This document shows positions 45,383 through 56,970 of a stretch of 64,000 nt of DNA, in pieces. Source of the DNA: Echinometra lucunter (taxonomy: Eukaryota > Echinodermata > Echinoidea > Camarodonta > Echinometridae); the NCBI GenBank assembly GCA_029962745.1, contig CM057155.1:31306896-31370895 (forward strand). Reading direction: 5' to 3'. Under the pieces are notes generated by a model. That model saw only the letters and a program-made list of their open reading frames with translations, was not told where the DNA came from and searched no databases. Numbering within the stretch: position 1 is the first letter of the stretch; every line of letters starts with the position of its first letter. The position numbers were made by a program, and so were the translations under genes.

Positions 45383-45640
45383 TATAAATAGTTGCGAGGA
45401 CGCAGACGTCACATCTGGTAACTTTATGTGCGCAGAAATGCCATGCAGATGAAAACTGCCCGTGCATTTTTTGTGCCTAGGTGACCTTTTGCTGCCCGTG
45501 CACTTTATGCAAATCTCTCCCAGACTTATCGCTATATCCCCGTCCGCGCGGGGCAGCGCTGTGCTCCATAAAGTGCATTCAAGCACAGTGCGAAAAGACA
45601 AACGCATGAGTGTACGTGATGCCGCGGACCAAGGCTGCCG
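45383..45640 (+). promoter_or_regulatory. candidate TATA promoter and short first exon
   Basis: TATAAATA at 45,383-45,390, a GACGTCA word at 45,406-45,412, and an octamer ATGCAAAT at about 45,508 lie in a GC-richer island. About 220 bp after the TATA box, ATG at 45,606 opens 34 bp that end at a donor-like GCCGTAAGT. CTGCCCGTGCA occurs twice. No downstream exon was identified, so this is only a suggestion of a plus-strand gene start. Confidence 0.25.
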
Positions 45641-47329
45641 TAAGTCCGGGGTACTACTAGCGGGACTAGGCGCTGGGTCTAGGCTTCTAAGGTCGTAAGG
45701 GGGTGACGAAACAACGTCGCGAAAATCGGGGAAAAAGTGGGGAATATGATGACAAAGGGAAATTAAAGACAGTGATCAAAGTTTCAACTATATAATCAAA
45801 GACATGGTGACTGTACAGTAACTTTTTGTGAAAGTAAAGTAGGTCAAGCATTAAAATAATAGACGATAAACACATAAACATAAAAGAAGATCTGGGCATA
45901 ATAATGTTCAGTCTCATAGCCAAGGTAATGTTTTTGCCCGTGTCCCTGTGGGGCGAATACGAATTCAGAATGAATTCATGATTGAACATGTTGAAGGTAA
46001 GCTTGATGGAATGGTAATCAGGCATGATAATATCTGGAAGCAATTTGGGTGTAACAAACTGAGATAGTACAAAGTCCGTAAAGAATGCACCATTTTGAAA
46101 AAAAAGAAAGGACAAATAGAAAGTGGGCGGCGCGGGGGGGGGGGGGGGGGGCGTGGTGAGGTGATTGAGGAGGAAAAATTGGAGGGGTCGGGGCCAATGA
46201 GGAAAATAAAGGAGGATGCATAAAAAAGAATCAAAAGAGGTATGATATTAATTTTTAGACAGATGAGAGAATGTAAAGAAAACAACGCGATTTTTTTTTT
46301 CAGGTGGGGTGGGGGGTGTACTTTACCTAAAGTGATAACATAGGCAGGGGAGCTGATACCTGTTTTAACGATGTCGGAAGGAAATCTCTTCTTTTACTTT
46401 TTAATTTTAATAATGTTTGGAAACAAAGAAGGGATGAAATAAAAGTGGTATATTTGGAATTACTGATCGCAGAATTAAAAAAAAAAAATTTGCACACAAT
46501 CTAACATGTCTAATCATCATACAAACTGGCATTCAATAGTGCAGAAAAAAACCCATTTATGCTTCTTAGATGAAGTACAATGAGATGAATTTCATTTTCA
46601 TTTCAGTTAAAAAAAAATTCATTCCAAACAAAACAAAGAAGGCATGTAACGTGCTGACATAAATGGAACAAGCTTATTACATTTTCAACCAATAAACTTT
46701 TAAAAGAATTATGAATAGAGAAGTTCGAGGAGCAGAAAATCTCGTATCATCTATGGAAATGATGTTTAAAGTTCCCCAAAATTGTATAAAAAGTGATAAA
46801 GTTTAGAGAAGAGAGAGTGGGAGGGAGGTAGATAAAAGTGCAAAGAGTGAGAGATGGAAACGGATAGGAGGAAATCTAAAGTTACAACATAAAAATTGGA
46901 AAAAAAACACCTCCAGAAATAATGAGAGTATATAGGGAAAGGATAGAGCCTTCCAATTTATAGCAAAGTTTAGCTGAAAACAGAGGAATTTGGTAATGAC
47001 AACCTGACTATTTTACTACAAAAACAAAATGTTTGAATGCCGTGTATAGCATGTTTAATTCTACTTATTCGTCTTTTCTTTTAAATGGATAAATATGGGT
47101 GTCCGCATAGACAGAGGAGTGAAAATTTTAAATTTGAATAAGAACATTAATATAAGCGGGAACGAAATGGGAAACTTGCTTGATGAAAATTACAAATATC
47201 CTTCATTCCAAAATGTTATTTGTTCTAAAATGAGGATAGAATTAAAAATGATAATTGATTCACTTAAAATGGGGGGGGGGGGGGGAATCATTTTCCCTGT
47301 GGTTTGTATTTCTGAAGGTTCAAAATCAT
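45641..47329. other. gene-free stretch with poly-G
   Basis: G18 at 46,134-46,151 and a G13-like run at about 47,271-47,285. Otherwise AT-rich, with no exon seen. Confidence 0.4.
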
Positions 47330-48010
47330 GACAATGGGCCTATTCCGAAACAGAAATTTTCCATACGAGGGGGCTCATAATTCCGAATACACGCATTGGA
47401 TATAATCAAAGTATTCGGTACACTTTTGGTGCACTAGTCGAAAAGTTCGTTTATCCGAAAGCTTGTAATTCCAAAGGTAAAATAGCTAGGGCCCGTAATT
47501 TAGAAAAATACAATTTTCAAGCAATTACATTTTCAGAATTATGAGCCGTCGGAAATATGAACCCCATCCCTTTTCATTTTCAGAATTATAAACCTTATTT
47601 CATTTTTCAGAATTTGGAGCCTTTTTGTATTTTCGGATTCACGAACCCAAATTTATTTTCGGTGTTTTGAACCCCTTTTAACTTTTTGGAATTAGGAACC
47701 TTATTTCATTTTTGAAATTCGGAACCTTATTTCCTTTTTGAAATTCGGAACCTTATTTCCTTTTTGAAATTCGGAACCTCATTTCCTTTTTGGAATTATG
47801 AACCCTATTTCAATTTCGGAATTATGAAACAAATAAATTCTATTTATCATGTATATAGGAAATACGATTAATCATAATTTCATTTTTTGGAGTTTCAAAC
47901 CTCTTCTCATGTTTGAAATTTTGAACCTTCAGAAAATTGAACATTTTTTATTAGAATTAAGAATCTACGAAATGATGAATATTTCGGAATTATGAACCTT
48001 CGGGAATTTT
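47330..48010. repeat. degenerate tandem array on a GAATTATGAACC theme
   Basis: Many imperfect units of roughly 25-30 bp, such as TTTTTGAAATTCGGAACC, with a clean core of three nearly identical units at about 47,703-47,790 and diverged units both sides (GGAATTATGAACC, AGAATTATGAGCC, CATAATTCCGAATAC). The leftmost part includes units in the opposite orientation. Non-coding. Confidence 0.75.
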
Positions 48011-48779
48011 TTTAAAGCAAAATATGGAGGGGGCAGAGAAGAAAGAAACCAAAGGCTTAATTAGATATTCAGGAGATGAATCTAAAATTTACAAAGGGCG
48101 GTGGCGAGGCGGAGTTCGAAACAATTTCATCCATAACATATCCATTCCTAGAATAATCTCATTAGTACTGATTAAGAAATAAAAACATAATTGCAGCCAT
48201 GACAATTTCATTTGAGATCGAAACAAAACCGTCATTTTGTAAACAAAACAAGATCTTAACCGCAGGAAACTCTAAGATTTTGTAAAGATGCTAACAATTA
48301 AAATGTTCACATACGACATTGAAATCAGGGTACATTTTGGTTTGAGCTAAATATCGTCTTGAACCATATCATTATCAGGAATAATTCAAAATTAGGTCAT
48401 CGGTGTAAATTCTAAAATGAAGAAATCGGTGGCATTAAATTCGCAAGCGGAATATTGCAATTGAAGGATATAAGATTTTGAAGAAAACGGAGGGAGAGGG
48501 TAGTTTTGAAAATTTGCAGAGAAAAAGGGAGCTTTTTTCATCTGCTTTATTGGACACCTGTTGGACAGAAAATGTGAATGGGAGGGGGAACAAGAACACA
48601 TTAGGATGGCTCAGTTTACATTTTCCCTCATGTTACATTGAGTTTTTAATTGTTAATTTTACTCATTCCTTTGTTTCATTTCTGTTTATAAGTAGAGAAA
48701 CTAAGATTTAATTCCATGTTGACATATTTCAACTGACTTTAAATCATCATTTCTTTTGAACTGATTAAAATAATTTATT
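48011..48779. other. AT-rich stretch, nothing recognised
   Basis: No exon or paired repeat seen. Frames here are short and overlap on both strands. Confidence 0.4.
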
Positions 48780-49172
48780 GCCCGAAAAAGTGCAGTCAAT
48801 ATGGCTCAGTCGGTAAAGCGTCTGGCTGTCGAACCAAAAGACCGTGGGTTCGAATCCACCCCGGGCAGATGACTGAAGCCTACGTTGTGTGTTAATGTGC
48901 CCCTCCCCTGTTTCATAGACGCAGGCTATGTTTCAGTGGAAAACACTCCGTCCCTCGGACAGGACGTTAAATGGAGGTCCCATGTGGAGGAGAGTCACCA
49001 CCTTGCACGTTAAGAACCCACTGCACCATTCGAAAAAGAGTAGGGAGACCCCGGTGTAGTGGTGCACCTGCACATCCCAAACCCAATGGATCATTAAATG
49101 ATCCCTGCCCGGTTGGCTCCTGCACTGGGGCGTTGGGCAGTATTCGACAAGACAAGACAAGACAATATAGTT
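48780..49172 (+). mobile_element. tRNA-derived SINE, about 390 bp
   Basis: The head has an A box (TGGCTCAGTCGGTAAAGCG) and a B box (GGGTTCGAATCC), with GCCCG and CGGGC closing an acceptor-like stem. Extra bases in the 5' part and a 300-bp non-tRNA body rule out a functional tRNA gene. The body has CTCGGACAGGACGTTAAATG then GAGGTCC, and later AACCCACTGCACCATTCG. The tail is (CAAGA)n. This body type is familiar to me from sea urchin and other deuterostome genomes. Confidence 0.85.
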
Positions 49173-50856
49173 CTCAACAAATCAAGTTATTTTTCTTCTA
49201 CATACAAATTTTGGTGAAGTAATTCTTTATGATGTAAATTGATCAATTTTCCCTTAAATGTTGTGTGTTGTGTTCATTGCTGCCTTGATTCTTTTAGATA
49301 ATTATATGGATAGATAGATAGACAGATAGATAAAGAGAGAGAGAGAGAGTGGGGAGGGGAGACGGAGAGAGAGAGAGAGATAAAGAGAGACAGGGGAGGG
49401 AGGGTGGGGGAAAGAGAGAGGAGGATCTGTGGAAAGATTTAAGTATACAATTAAGAGAGGAAAAATAAAAATTCAATTAATAAAATGATGCCTGACAACA
49501 GAAATATTACCAGCAAGCAAGGGGGCGGTCTTTTTACTTTAATTAAAAGAATGTCAATTGACCCCCACTCGATTTGGCACCGTGAAAGAAATTCGAAGAC
49601 TAATAATGTGCAATTCATAATGTATGAATCATAGAACTGCAATAACATAATTTACTTCTCATATATAAAAAGTTGGCAATAATTTTGTTCTGTGCAATTT
49701 TATTGCTCGTGGATTAATGAAAAAATGACTTTAGAGTGATAAGGGTTTAAGATATGATTGACCTTGGACTGAAAAGAAACTGGTGCAATGAATAATAATA
49801 TGGTTTGCTTGCTAATTGAATTTACCCAAATTTGATTTCATATCATCAACATCATCAACCCAGAAACTAGAATTTATCCATTATCAGCTCGATTTATTCA
49901 TTTAGTATCTACATTTACATGAGGAAAACAGCTAGTAGTTCGAGATAAAATATAAAGAAGCAGTGGAACTCCAAACGGAAATTTATTTGTCCCTAATCTT
50001 TTTTAGAAGACCTCCTCATTGATTTGAATTCAATAATGAGCAAAGCAAGCTGGTTAACTCCAAACATGTTATGTTAGCATTGCAAACACTCATTCACTGC
50101 GCGCGAAACAAAGGACTGCCATATGCTACAGGAATCGACCCCGGCGACCCGGGGAGATTTTCGGCCAGCGTGGTACCCCCTCCAGCTGCTAATTTCCACG
50201 GGCGGCTATTATGGTTGGAGTGATTAAAAAACAAGAAAGGATTGGTCTCGATTTATAAAAGCGAGTCTGGAGTAGACATTATCGATCAAGACGTAACAAT
50301 GGCCAGAAGCGAGCATGAAAAAACGCACCCGCTGTATTTTATTGACCTACGCACAATACAGCAAATATTGATGCAGAATCAGGATTCTTTGTCCGCATGT
50401 GAAAGAATGTATGAATCCATACCATATAAGAGAGATGGGGAACATGAGATGGAGTATAATTCCAAATGAAATATATTTTTATTCATATGCATGGCTTTCA
50501 GCAGTAGTCACTGCAGAGGAGAGCAGGGTTACAACCACAACATTAATCCCTCAAAGTTTATGTTTTGTCACAACAATGGTCAGAAATTGCAGCATGTCCA
50601 GCTGCAGTGCTTCATAAAGCTGGCTAATTGTGTAAGACAGACTAATTTAAAGCCGAAAAGAGCATTTTTAAAAACAAAATCAGGCAGTTTAAATGCGAAT
50701 CTAACCTGGATTAAAACAAACAAGCGAACAAACAAGGAAACAAACTGGCAAATATGCCAGCAAGCAAACGGACATGCACTGAAAACATCTACAAAAACAC
50801 CAATAAAAACTTAAACAGATAAAAAAAAAAAAGTTAGGTAGAACAAAACAAAACAA
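49173..50856. other. gene-free stretch with simple repeats
   Basis: (GATA)n at about 49,308-49,333, GA tracts to 49,420, and CAAA-rich sequence at 50,714-50,770. The 75-codon frame at 50,242-50,469 opens at TTG, has an internal ATG at about 50,299 and no recognised domain. Confidence 0.4.
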
Positions 50857-50935
50857 ATGAGGCTCGAGCAGAGCAGTAGTCTTCAAACAAACCGGGAGAT
50901 CCCGGGTTTGAAAACACAAGTTGAAGAGCTAAGGC
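50857..50935 (+). mobile_element. SINE head relic
   Basis: GAGGCTCGAGCAGAGCAGTA then ACCGGGAGATCCCGGGTTTGA parallels the head of the 42,551 SINE (GAGGCGCTGTGGCTCAG..., ACCGGGAGTATCCGG), with losses. No body or tail follows. Confidence 0.4.
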
Positions 50936-51744
50936 TATATCAATATATAAATAGCAGGTATGGTACCTTCCAGCATTTTACTGAACGTCAGATAATAATG
51001 TGTTTCCACATCATTATTTTTTCCGACAAAGAGCATTTTGTTGGGCTGCCCCCCCCCTTCATAAAAGAGTAAGCTCACTAACAGTTTAATTTGATTCGAT
51101 TACGATTTGATTTGAAATGGTTTATTTGGAAACTTCCTAGCGCCACTGGTTGAATTGCGAAATTTTCACATAGTAAAATTACAAGACGCATATTGAATAT
51201 TTGCAAAATAACCATGCAAATAAATATAGAAAGACAAAAAAATCCAGCAGGACACAAATCATTATAACGAGTGCGGTGCAGTCGAGAAAGAAGTATTTTC
51301 GACAATACAACGTATTGCTTTAATATTCCTAGACACAGATAGCGACCCCCCCTCAAAATGGGGGTGAGGGGAAAGGGGGAGAGTTAGAGGGAAGGGGTGG
51401 GGGATGGGGGGGGGGGGGGGAGGAAGGGAGAAAGAAGGAAAGATCAAGAGAGATGGATCGAAGAGGAAAATGGAAAGTTAGAGAAGAGGACTTATATGTT
51501 GCTATATTTCTCCAGCACAAATTAAAGGGTATCTCATTTTTCATCCATATTTTTTTCAATTATCATACATGCAGGCATTTAGTTTCTTAATTCGATTTGG
51601 TAAGATTAAACAATAATTTCCATTGGTATGATAATATACAGTAACACAGGTAACATACCATGACACATTAAGTAATACATGGAAGAAGGTGAAAAGCCTT
51701 CTATGAGCAAAATGCATGTGGCGGGTGCACCTGAATAGATAATA
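50936..51744. other. gene-free stretch with G-rich tract
   Basis: The tract at 51,347-51,470 is GGGGA-rich, with a G14-like run at about 51,407-51,420, then GA/GGAA. No gene recognised. Confidence 0.4.
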
Positions 51745-52132
51745 TTAAAGCCATTAAGTAACTTTTGAAAAATCTGAGCTGCATGGCCCTACATGCTATC
51801 AGTGTATGTAATATTGTGTAAAAATGAAGCCTTGAAAAATGCACTTCAAAAGAATTATCCTGTACTTCACAAAAAGTGAAAATATACAAGTGACCGGAAA
51901 TACCAGACCTTTTTTTACACCATAGGCTGCAGTGTTAGGACAAAAGCTTATCCCAGGTTGGTTTTGCAAATGGCGGAATACAGTGATAGATATCTTGATA
52001 ACTACATCTTATATTTCGAAACCTTTATATTCTTAGCTGTTTATTTATACTTCTGAACATCACAACACAGACATAAAAATTCAACCATTTTATCAAATCA
52101 TTAAGCCTCCACAAAGTTACCGGATCCCTTTA

Positions 52133-52133
<1 letters not shown>
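51745..52133 (+). mobile_element. TTAA-type MITE family 1, copy 3 (389 bp, both ends)
   Basis: TTAA at both ends. The left end TTAAAGCCATTAAGTAACTT and right end AAAGTTACCGGATCCCTTTAA-type are imperfect inverse copies (TTAAAG and GTAACTTT conserved). This copy defines the family boundaries. The word ACATGCTATCAGTGTATG and the others listed at 1-320 are shared. Confidence 0.85.

Positions 52134-52134
<1 letters not shown>

Positions 52135-52195
<61 letters not shown>
52135..52195. repeat. (GA)n, about 30 units
   Basis: The longest pure GA microsatellite in the window, starting directly at the end of the family 1 MITE. Confidence 0.97.
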
Positions 52196-52196
<1 letters not shown>

Positions 52197-54312
52197 GGCA
52201 AAGAGAGGAAAGAAAGAGGATAGGAATTCAGAGTAAGAAAGAGGAAGAAGATGAAGAAGTCTGCAACATAGCCGTTGAGTTTTGTGGCATGCATGTTCAA
52301 CAATAGCAAATTAGCATGATGAGTGAAGAGTTACAAAACGGGTGTACATACAGACATTCTAACAAAATGATGCTTGAAACAAGCATGAATAAGCATTGAA
52401 ATGTTCAGTACCAGCCAACACGTAATAATCTGACACAAAGAAAAACAATTTCGCAAAGTAATCATCACAAACGAGGACGGTAGGAATTCTAAAATGAGGT
52501 CACGAAAGATAATTATTCTACGCTATATTGAAGGCGGTAAGGTTGAAATATTGATGAAAATGAATGTCGAATTGTGCCAAGACATGAAGAGAAACAAGAA
52601 GAGGGAAAGGAAAGAAGAAGGTAAACACGTAGTGACAAAAAATGTCATGTGAAGAGACATCGAGAGAGTAGTGATGGATATTAAAAGGAGGAAAAACAAA
52701 CAAGAGAGAGGGAGAGAGGGAGAAGAAAAGCTCGAAGCTCGAAGAGGCTTTCTATCTACTCATCGACGGCAATGCTGAATAAATGACAGGAAAGTGGGCT
52801 CGGATGACGGGGAAAATAGGTAAATAGAGCAATGCTAGATGTATCTGATGATAACCCCATCTTGTGGGGAAACACTTCGGGAAGTTGGACCAGACAGGCG
52901 ATACGTGATCGGGTGACATTCGGGTGGCAAACGATCCACGAGGGGCGTCGATCCTGGGGTGGGGTGGGGGCTATCTCCCTCTCATTAGCCTATTACGAAA
53001 TTGGGGTAACTTAGCTCTGAGCGATGTGCTCCCACCGCCTCCTTGCATGCCGGAAAATGGTAATAGATCATCATTGCTTCGCATTTTTGTTTTAATCGAG
53101 CAGCATATTTGCAAGCACGAAAATCACCTAAATCATAGTGGTGATTGTATAAGTCATTTCCCCGGGATTCCAGGATGATGATCAAAGTTGAGTATAGCCC
53201 TGTCCCCCCCCCCAATCGAGCATCACTGGTTAAAAAGGGAATCATACATGTTTGTTTGATGTTATTACTCCGCACTTCACCAAAACATTTACTATTCCCT
53301 ATTTGATCACCCCCTGTTGATTGCTATGGTGTCAAAGTCCCTGCCAAACATGCCAAACATTATCATTCAAGACGCATTATCAAGACAGCTAAAATTTAAA
53401 ATATGTTCCAAAAAATTTAAACGCAGTCTTAGTTTGCAGATTTTCAGCATAGGCAGCATCGTGCACATCCATAACGTGTGGGAAGAGAGAAAGGATAGAC
53501 GTGCCGACAAAATAAACTTGCTCTGTCCTCGACCTCCACGCTATTTACGTTTTGATTTATCTATTTTCTATCAGGAATTGACGCGATATTGCTGATTCTA
53601 GTATCTTCCGATGTGGAATGTGTATCTGACTAACCAGTCGTGGACCTTGAACAGTTATTTTGGTTATTTTAAAAAAAAAATAGTCAGAATTAAATGACCG
53701 CTTCCCCACTTAATCACACGTGATGAAAATTTACAAAATATGGATACTTTTGACCTTTATGTACATGGATTTGGGGCATATTATGAATCGTTGACTTATT
53801 GGGATCTGTTATATTAGCACATGTAACGATAGTCGTGGAAAGGGCGGGAAAGTGGATGTCTAGACGAAATAAATCAAATCGTTTGCGGAAGGTACCGTAA
53901 CCATGGTGATTTTCTATCAAAAGGATATCTGATGGATTTGAAAAGAAAAAAAGAAAAAAACCTTTAACTTTTAGGATTCTTTATCTCACTTTGTTTAGCA
54001 GAAACATCTATGATAATTGCAAACTGGAATGATAACTCGATTGATATTATAACTCGAGAGCCGGTAGCGGCAATATGAAACTTAATTTTTTTTTTTCATG
54101 ACACTGTCATGACTGTTGGATGATACATCTCAATGTGCCGCAGTTAAGAGTAAAGCAATTCTCAACAACTGTATTCAGGAACAATTTTTGAATGATTTTT
54201 TTTTTCTTTGCCAGAGTAGCATATTTCATTTTTTAAGTGGTAACACCAAGCAAACCTTCGAATGTAGTGAGAGGACGTATTAACTAAAGTCTGCTGCACT
54301 GGTGTCATCCAT
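52196..54312. other. gene-free stretch
   Basis: Frames of 60-96 codons occur at 52,832-53,275 and 53,317-53,595 on both strands, but none has a recognisable domain or a consistent splice context. Confidence 0.35.
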
Positions 54313-54326
54313 GTTTCCATGGCAAC
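54313..54326. promoter_or_regulatory. symmetric RFX X-box motif
   Basis: GTTTCCATGGCAAC fits the RFX-family X-box consensus (two inverted half sites, GTNNCC and GGNAAC, around AT). It lies in a CpG-richer patch at 54,300-54,450 amid AT-rich sequence. In animals X-boxes mark promoters of ciliary genes. No coding exon could be tied to it on either strand. Confidence 0.4.
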
Positions 54327-55138
54327 GCGGCGGTTACTTGCGTCCGCATCCGCTGCATACCGCTCAAGGCACACTCGCAAATCGGTTTTCTTCATCTATT
54401 CTCGTTGCTTGTCTTCGATCCGCCTTCAGCGTTTAGCGGTGAAACGAACCGTGTTTCACCTGCATTTGCATGTACAATTGTGCTGACAGAATATAGAACT
54501 TCATGGGATGCTATTCTTTATTTTCATTTATTCTTTTTTCCCTTGATGAATGTCTAGTAAATGAGAATGTTTTCACATGTAAGTCTCATTCCTGTTGTAC
54601 ACTCTCCCGACTGGTAACACGAATGTATTTTGCCGAATTGTGATATCATGAACCTAGTCTTTCAACGATTTTATCAACATTCTTTTCCTGCAAAGCTACA
54701 CATTTTAATCTTCACAACACAAATTATTAGAAGACATTGTCTACTGAAAGCATATAAAAATCGAAATAATACATCATCATACGTACCCCGTTATAGTTTC
54801 TCTTCATAATGTTCAAATGTCGTTGATTTTAACCCGTATAAATGTAGCAATCAACCTCCAAACCGGAAAAAAAGATACCAGCGTCCGTCCAATCACGATG
54901 ACACTGATCAATTTATGGACTGTAGTTCAAGTAAAACCAGGACAACTACATTTTATCGAATTGCAACTCCTTTGATGCCCTTTACAATGAAACATAAAAT
55001 ATCTCATCAGATTTCAATGTTTATGTTTTTCAGGCCTTCAAACTTTCAAAGTTAGTCAAAATGTCCGTCCAGACAACCGATCAAGCTCTGCATCGTGAAC
55101 TTACTAGAATATTCACATGCATAGAGCAACGGATTTAT
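54327..55138. other. possible promoter-proximal patch, then AT-rich sequence
   Basis: CpG-richer to about 54,450, with GTTTAGCGGTGAAACGAACC and ATTTGCAT. Beyond that AT-rich, with no exon. Confidence 0.3.
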
Positions 55139-55576
55139 AGCCACTTGGTCTAATACCAGTTGGTCTAATTCCCAGATCATCTAACACCAATATGGTTAAA
55201 CCCATTCGGTGTACTATTAATTTGGTCTAATTTCCGTTTGGTCCAATCATCACTTAGTCTAATACCCACTTGGGCTAATTGTTATTTTGTCTAATAATCA
55301 AATGGTCTAATTGCCACTTTGTCTTCTCATTTTGTCTAATGACCATTTGGTTCATTACCAGTTCGTCTAATCAGATTGACTTAGTGGTGTTAGACCAAGT
55401 GGGTATTAGACGAAATGGGCATAGCCTAACTGGAAATTAGACGAAATGGTAAATGGACTAAATGGCAATTAGACCAATGTTTATTAGACGAACTGGTTGT
55501 ACACGAAAAGTGATTAGATCATGTGGGATGAGACCAAATGGGCATTAGACAAAGTGAGATTAGACCAAGTGACAAT
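55139..55576. repeat. palindromic array of TTGGTCTAAT words
   Basis: The left half (to about 55,376) holds around a dozen or more imperfect units of the type TTGGTCTAATNCCA, spaced about 16-18 bp. The right half holds the same words in inverse orientation (ATTAGACCAAGTGG, ATTAGACGAAATGG). The two halves could pair as one long imperfect hairpin. Non-coding. Confidence 0.85.
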
Positions 55577-56157
55577 TCACCTAGCAAGCAACGTATTATA
55601 GCTATGCATACACCTTTAACGGAAACCTCGTAATGGAGGACATGCTAAAAAGTTATCTGCAATCAATTTCAACGCTCACAGGCCTTCTTAGGATGTCCCA
55701 TAGGACTTTAACCGATTTCCAATCAATATGAGGAAAATGCGATTGTAACATCCTTCGCACTGTTTAATGTGAAAGAATCCGTATGAATTGTGAAATATTT
55801 TGTAAAACGTTTTAAAATGATTTGCAACATGGCTATGGTTTCAGATAGGTGAATGAAAGGTGTCAAACGGATTACGAAAGATTAATTTTGTTAAGGCCCA
55901 GATAGAGAGATAAGCGTAACCTGTACGCACTATAAGCGGAAAATTATATACAGATCCCTGTATAAAAATAGATAGGCCCACGAATTTAATGAGAAAACGT
56001 ATTTCCGGCAGGTTTGGTAAATGTCAAGACGGCATGGAGTGCTTTTCAATAATTATCCTTATGTCCTACAAAATAGACTCAGATCATTTCTCTCACTATC
56101 TTGTTAGGGCTCATTGGCTAAAAGGGAAGTGAAAAAGAGTTATCAGTCTCTCCAACC
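55577..56157. other. nothing recognised
   Basis: AT-rich sequence without paired repeats or exon signals. Confidence 0.4.
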
Positions 56158-56287
56158 AGGGCCCTGTAACATAAAAAATCCAATCAAGTCTTACGATTGA
56201 TATCAATCGTAAGTCTATGGCAAACCATGTACTACAGAGTTCCAATTGATCGTAAGATTGATTATATCTCTTTATGTTACACTCCCT
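56158..56287. mobile_element. short foldback MITE (CCCTGTAACAT ends)
   Basis: AGGGCCCTGTAACATAAA at the left and TTTATGTTACACTCCCT at the right are inverse with a few mismatches. Arms continue AATCAAGTCTTACGATTGA and CAATTGATCGTAAGATTG. A perfect 24-base palindrome sits at 56,190-56,213. Confidence 0.75.
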
Positions 56288-56854
56288 AGTCTTTATGAAA
56301 AGTTAAAGAGGGAGCTAGTTAATTTATGTTTTACATTGCTTCATTTACATAAAGACATGAAAATCTTTCTATTTGGCAAAAGACGCGTCATGTTCATTAT
56401 ATGCAATAAAAATAAGATAGGTTATATATAGTTAGCATCTTTATGTGCTTATTTCAAGTCAAACCACCTTAATACTATTCACCTCAACTTCATACCTGTT
56501 TGGTAAACGAGAAATTAGGGAACCTTAATTGCAAGCTTTGCTTTCAATGTTTCCGCCACAATACAGCTTTTATTCATACATTTACTTACTATTCAAATGG
56601 TACATAATGGATATCGAATCTATGAGCATCTTAATCGTTGGCCTTTTATGCTCATATTGATTTTGTAAAGTGAAAATCTTTGGAATTTATTTGCTGTTAT
56701 CGTGGAAAATAATAAATGAAATGAAAAATGAAAATGAAAGGATCAAGATGGCACAGAATTTATAAGCATTGGCTGTCTCCCTTCTCCATCATCAGCAATC
56801 AATAATAGTGAATCAAATCAACCTTGTACAAAAATTAATAAAATGTAAACTCAC
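56288..56854. other. AT-rich stretch, nothing recognised
   Basis: No motif or repeat partner seen. It would be intron if the exon at 56,855 is real. Confidence 0.35.
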
Positions 56855-56970
56855 CTGATTTGTTTGGGTAGAGAAATCAAATGTAGAGATGTCTGAATTA
56901 TGCCCCTTGCTTTCTTGCATAATCACCGGATTGGTTTTCCCGACATAGCAGTCGCCCTTGCCTAAATGGT
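56855..56970 (-). CDS. candidate internal exon of an unidentified gene
   Basis: On the minus strand an acceptor-like TTGTCTGTTAAATTGCTAG precedes 116 bp, closed by CAG and a strong GTGAGT donor. Only one of the three frames is open through the whole interval (start phase: two bases, then 38 codons, ending in phase 0). It reads HLGKGDCYVGKTNPVIMQES, followed by a polar Ser/Thr/Asn/Gln-rich end. I do not recognise the family. No neighbouring exon was found within several kb on this strand. It could be a chance open stretch. Confidence 0.4.

Noticed and set aside
48780..48867. tRNA gene
   Set aside because: Has A and B boxes but with extra bases in the 5' part, and it continues directly into a SINE body with a (CAAGA)n tail.
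50242..50469. 75-codon plus-strand frame
   Set aside because: Starts at TTG, has no recognised domain and no splice or promoter context. Compositionally protein-like but unsupported.
55139..55576. CRISPR-like or bacterial repeat array
   Set aside because: Units are degenerate, closely spaced without unique spacers, and flip orientation in the middle. The host is an animal.
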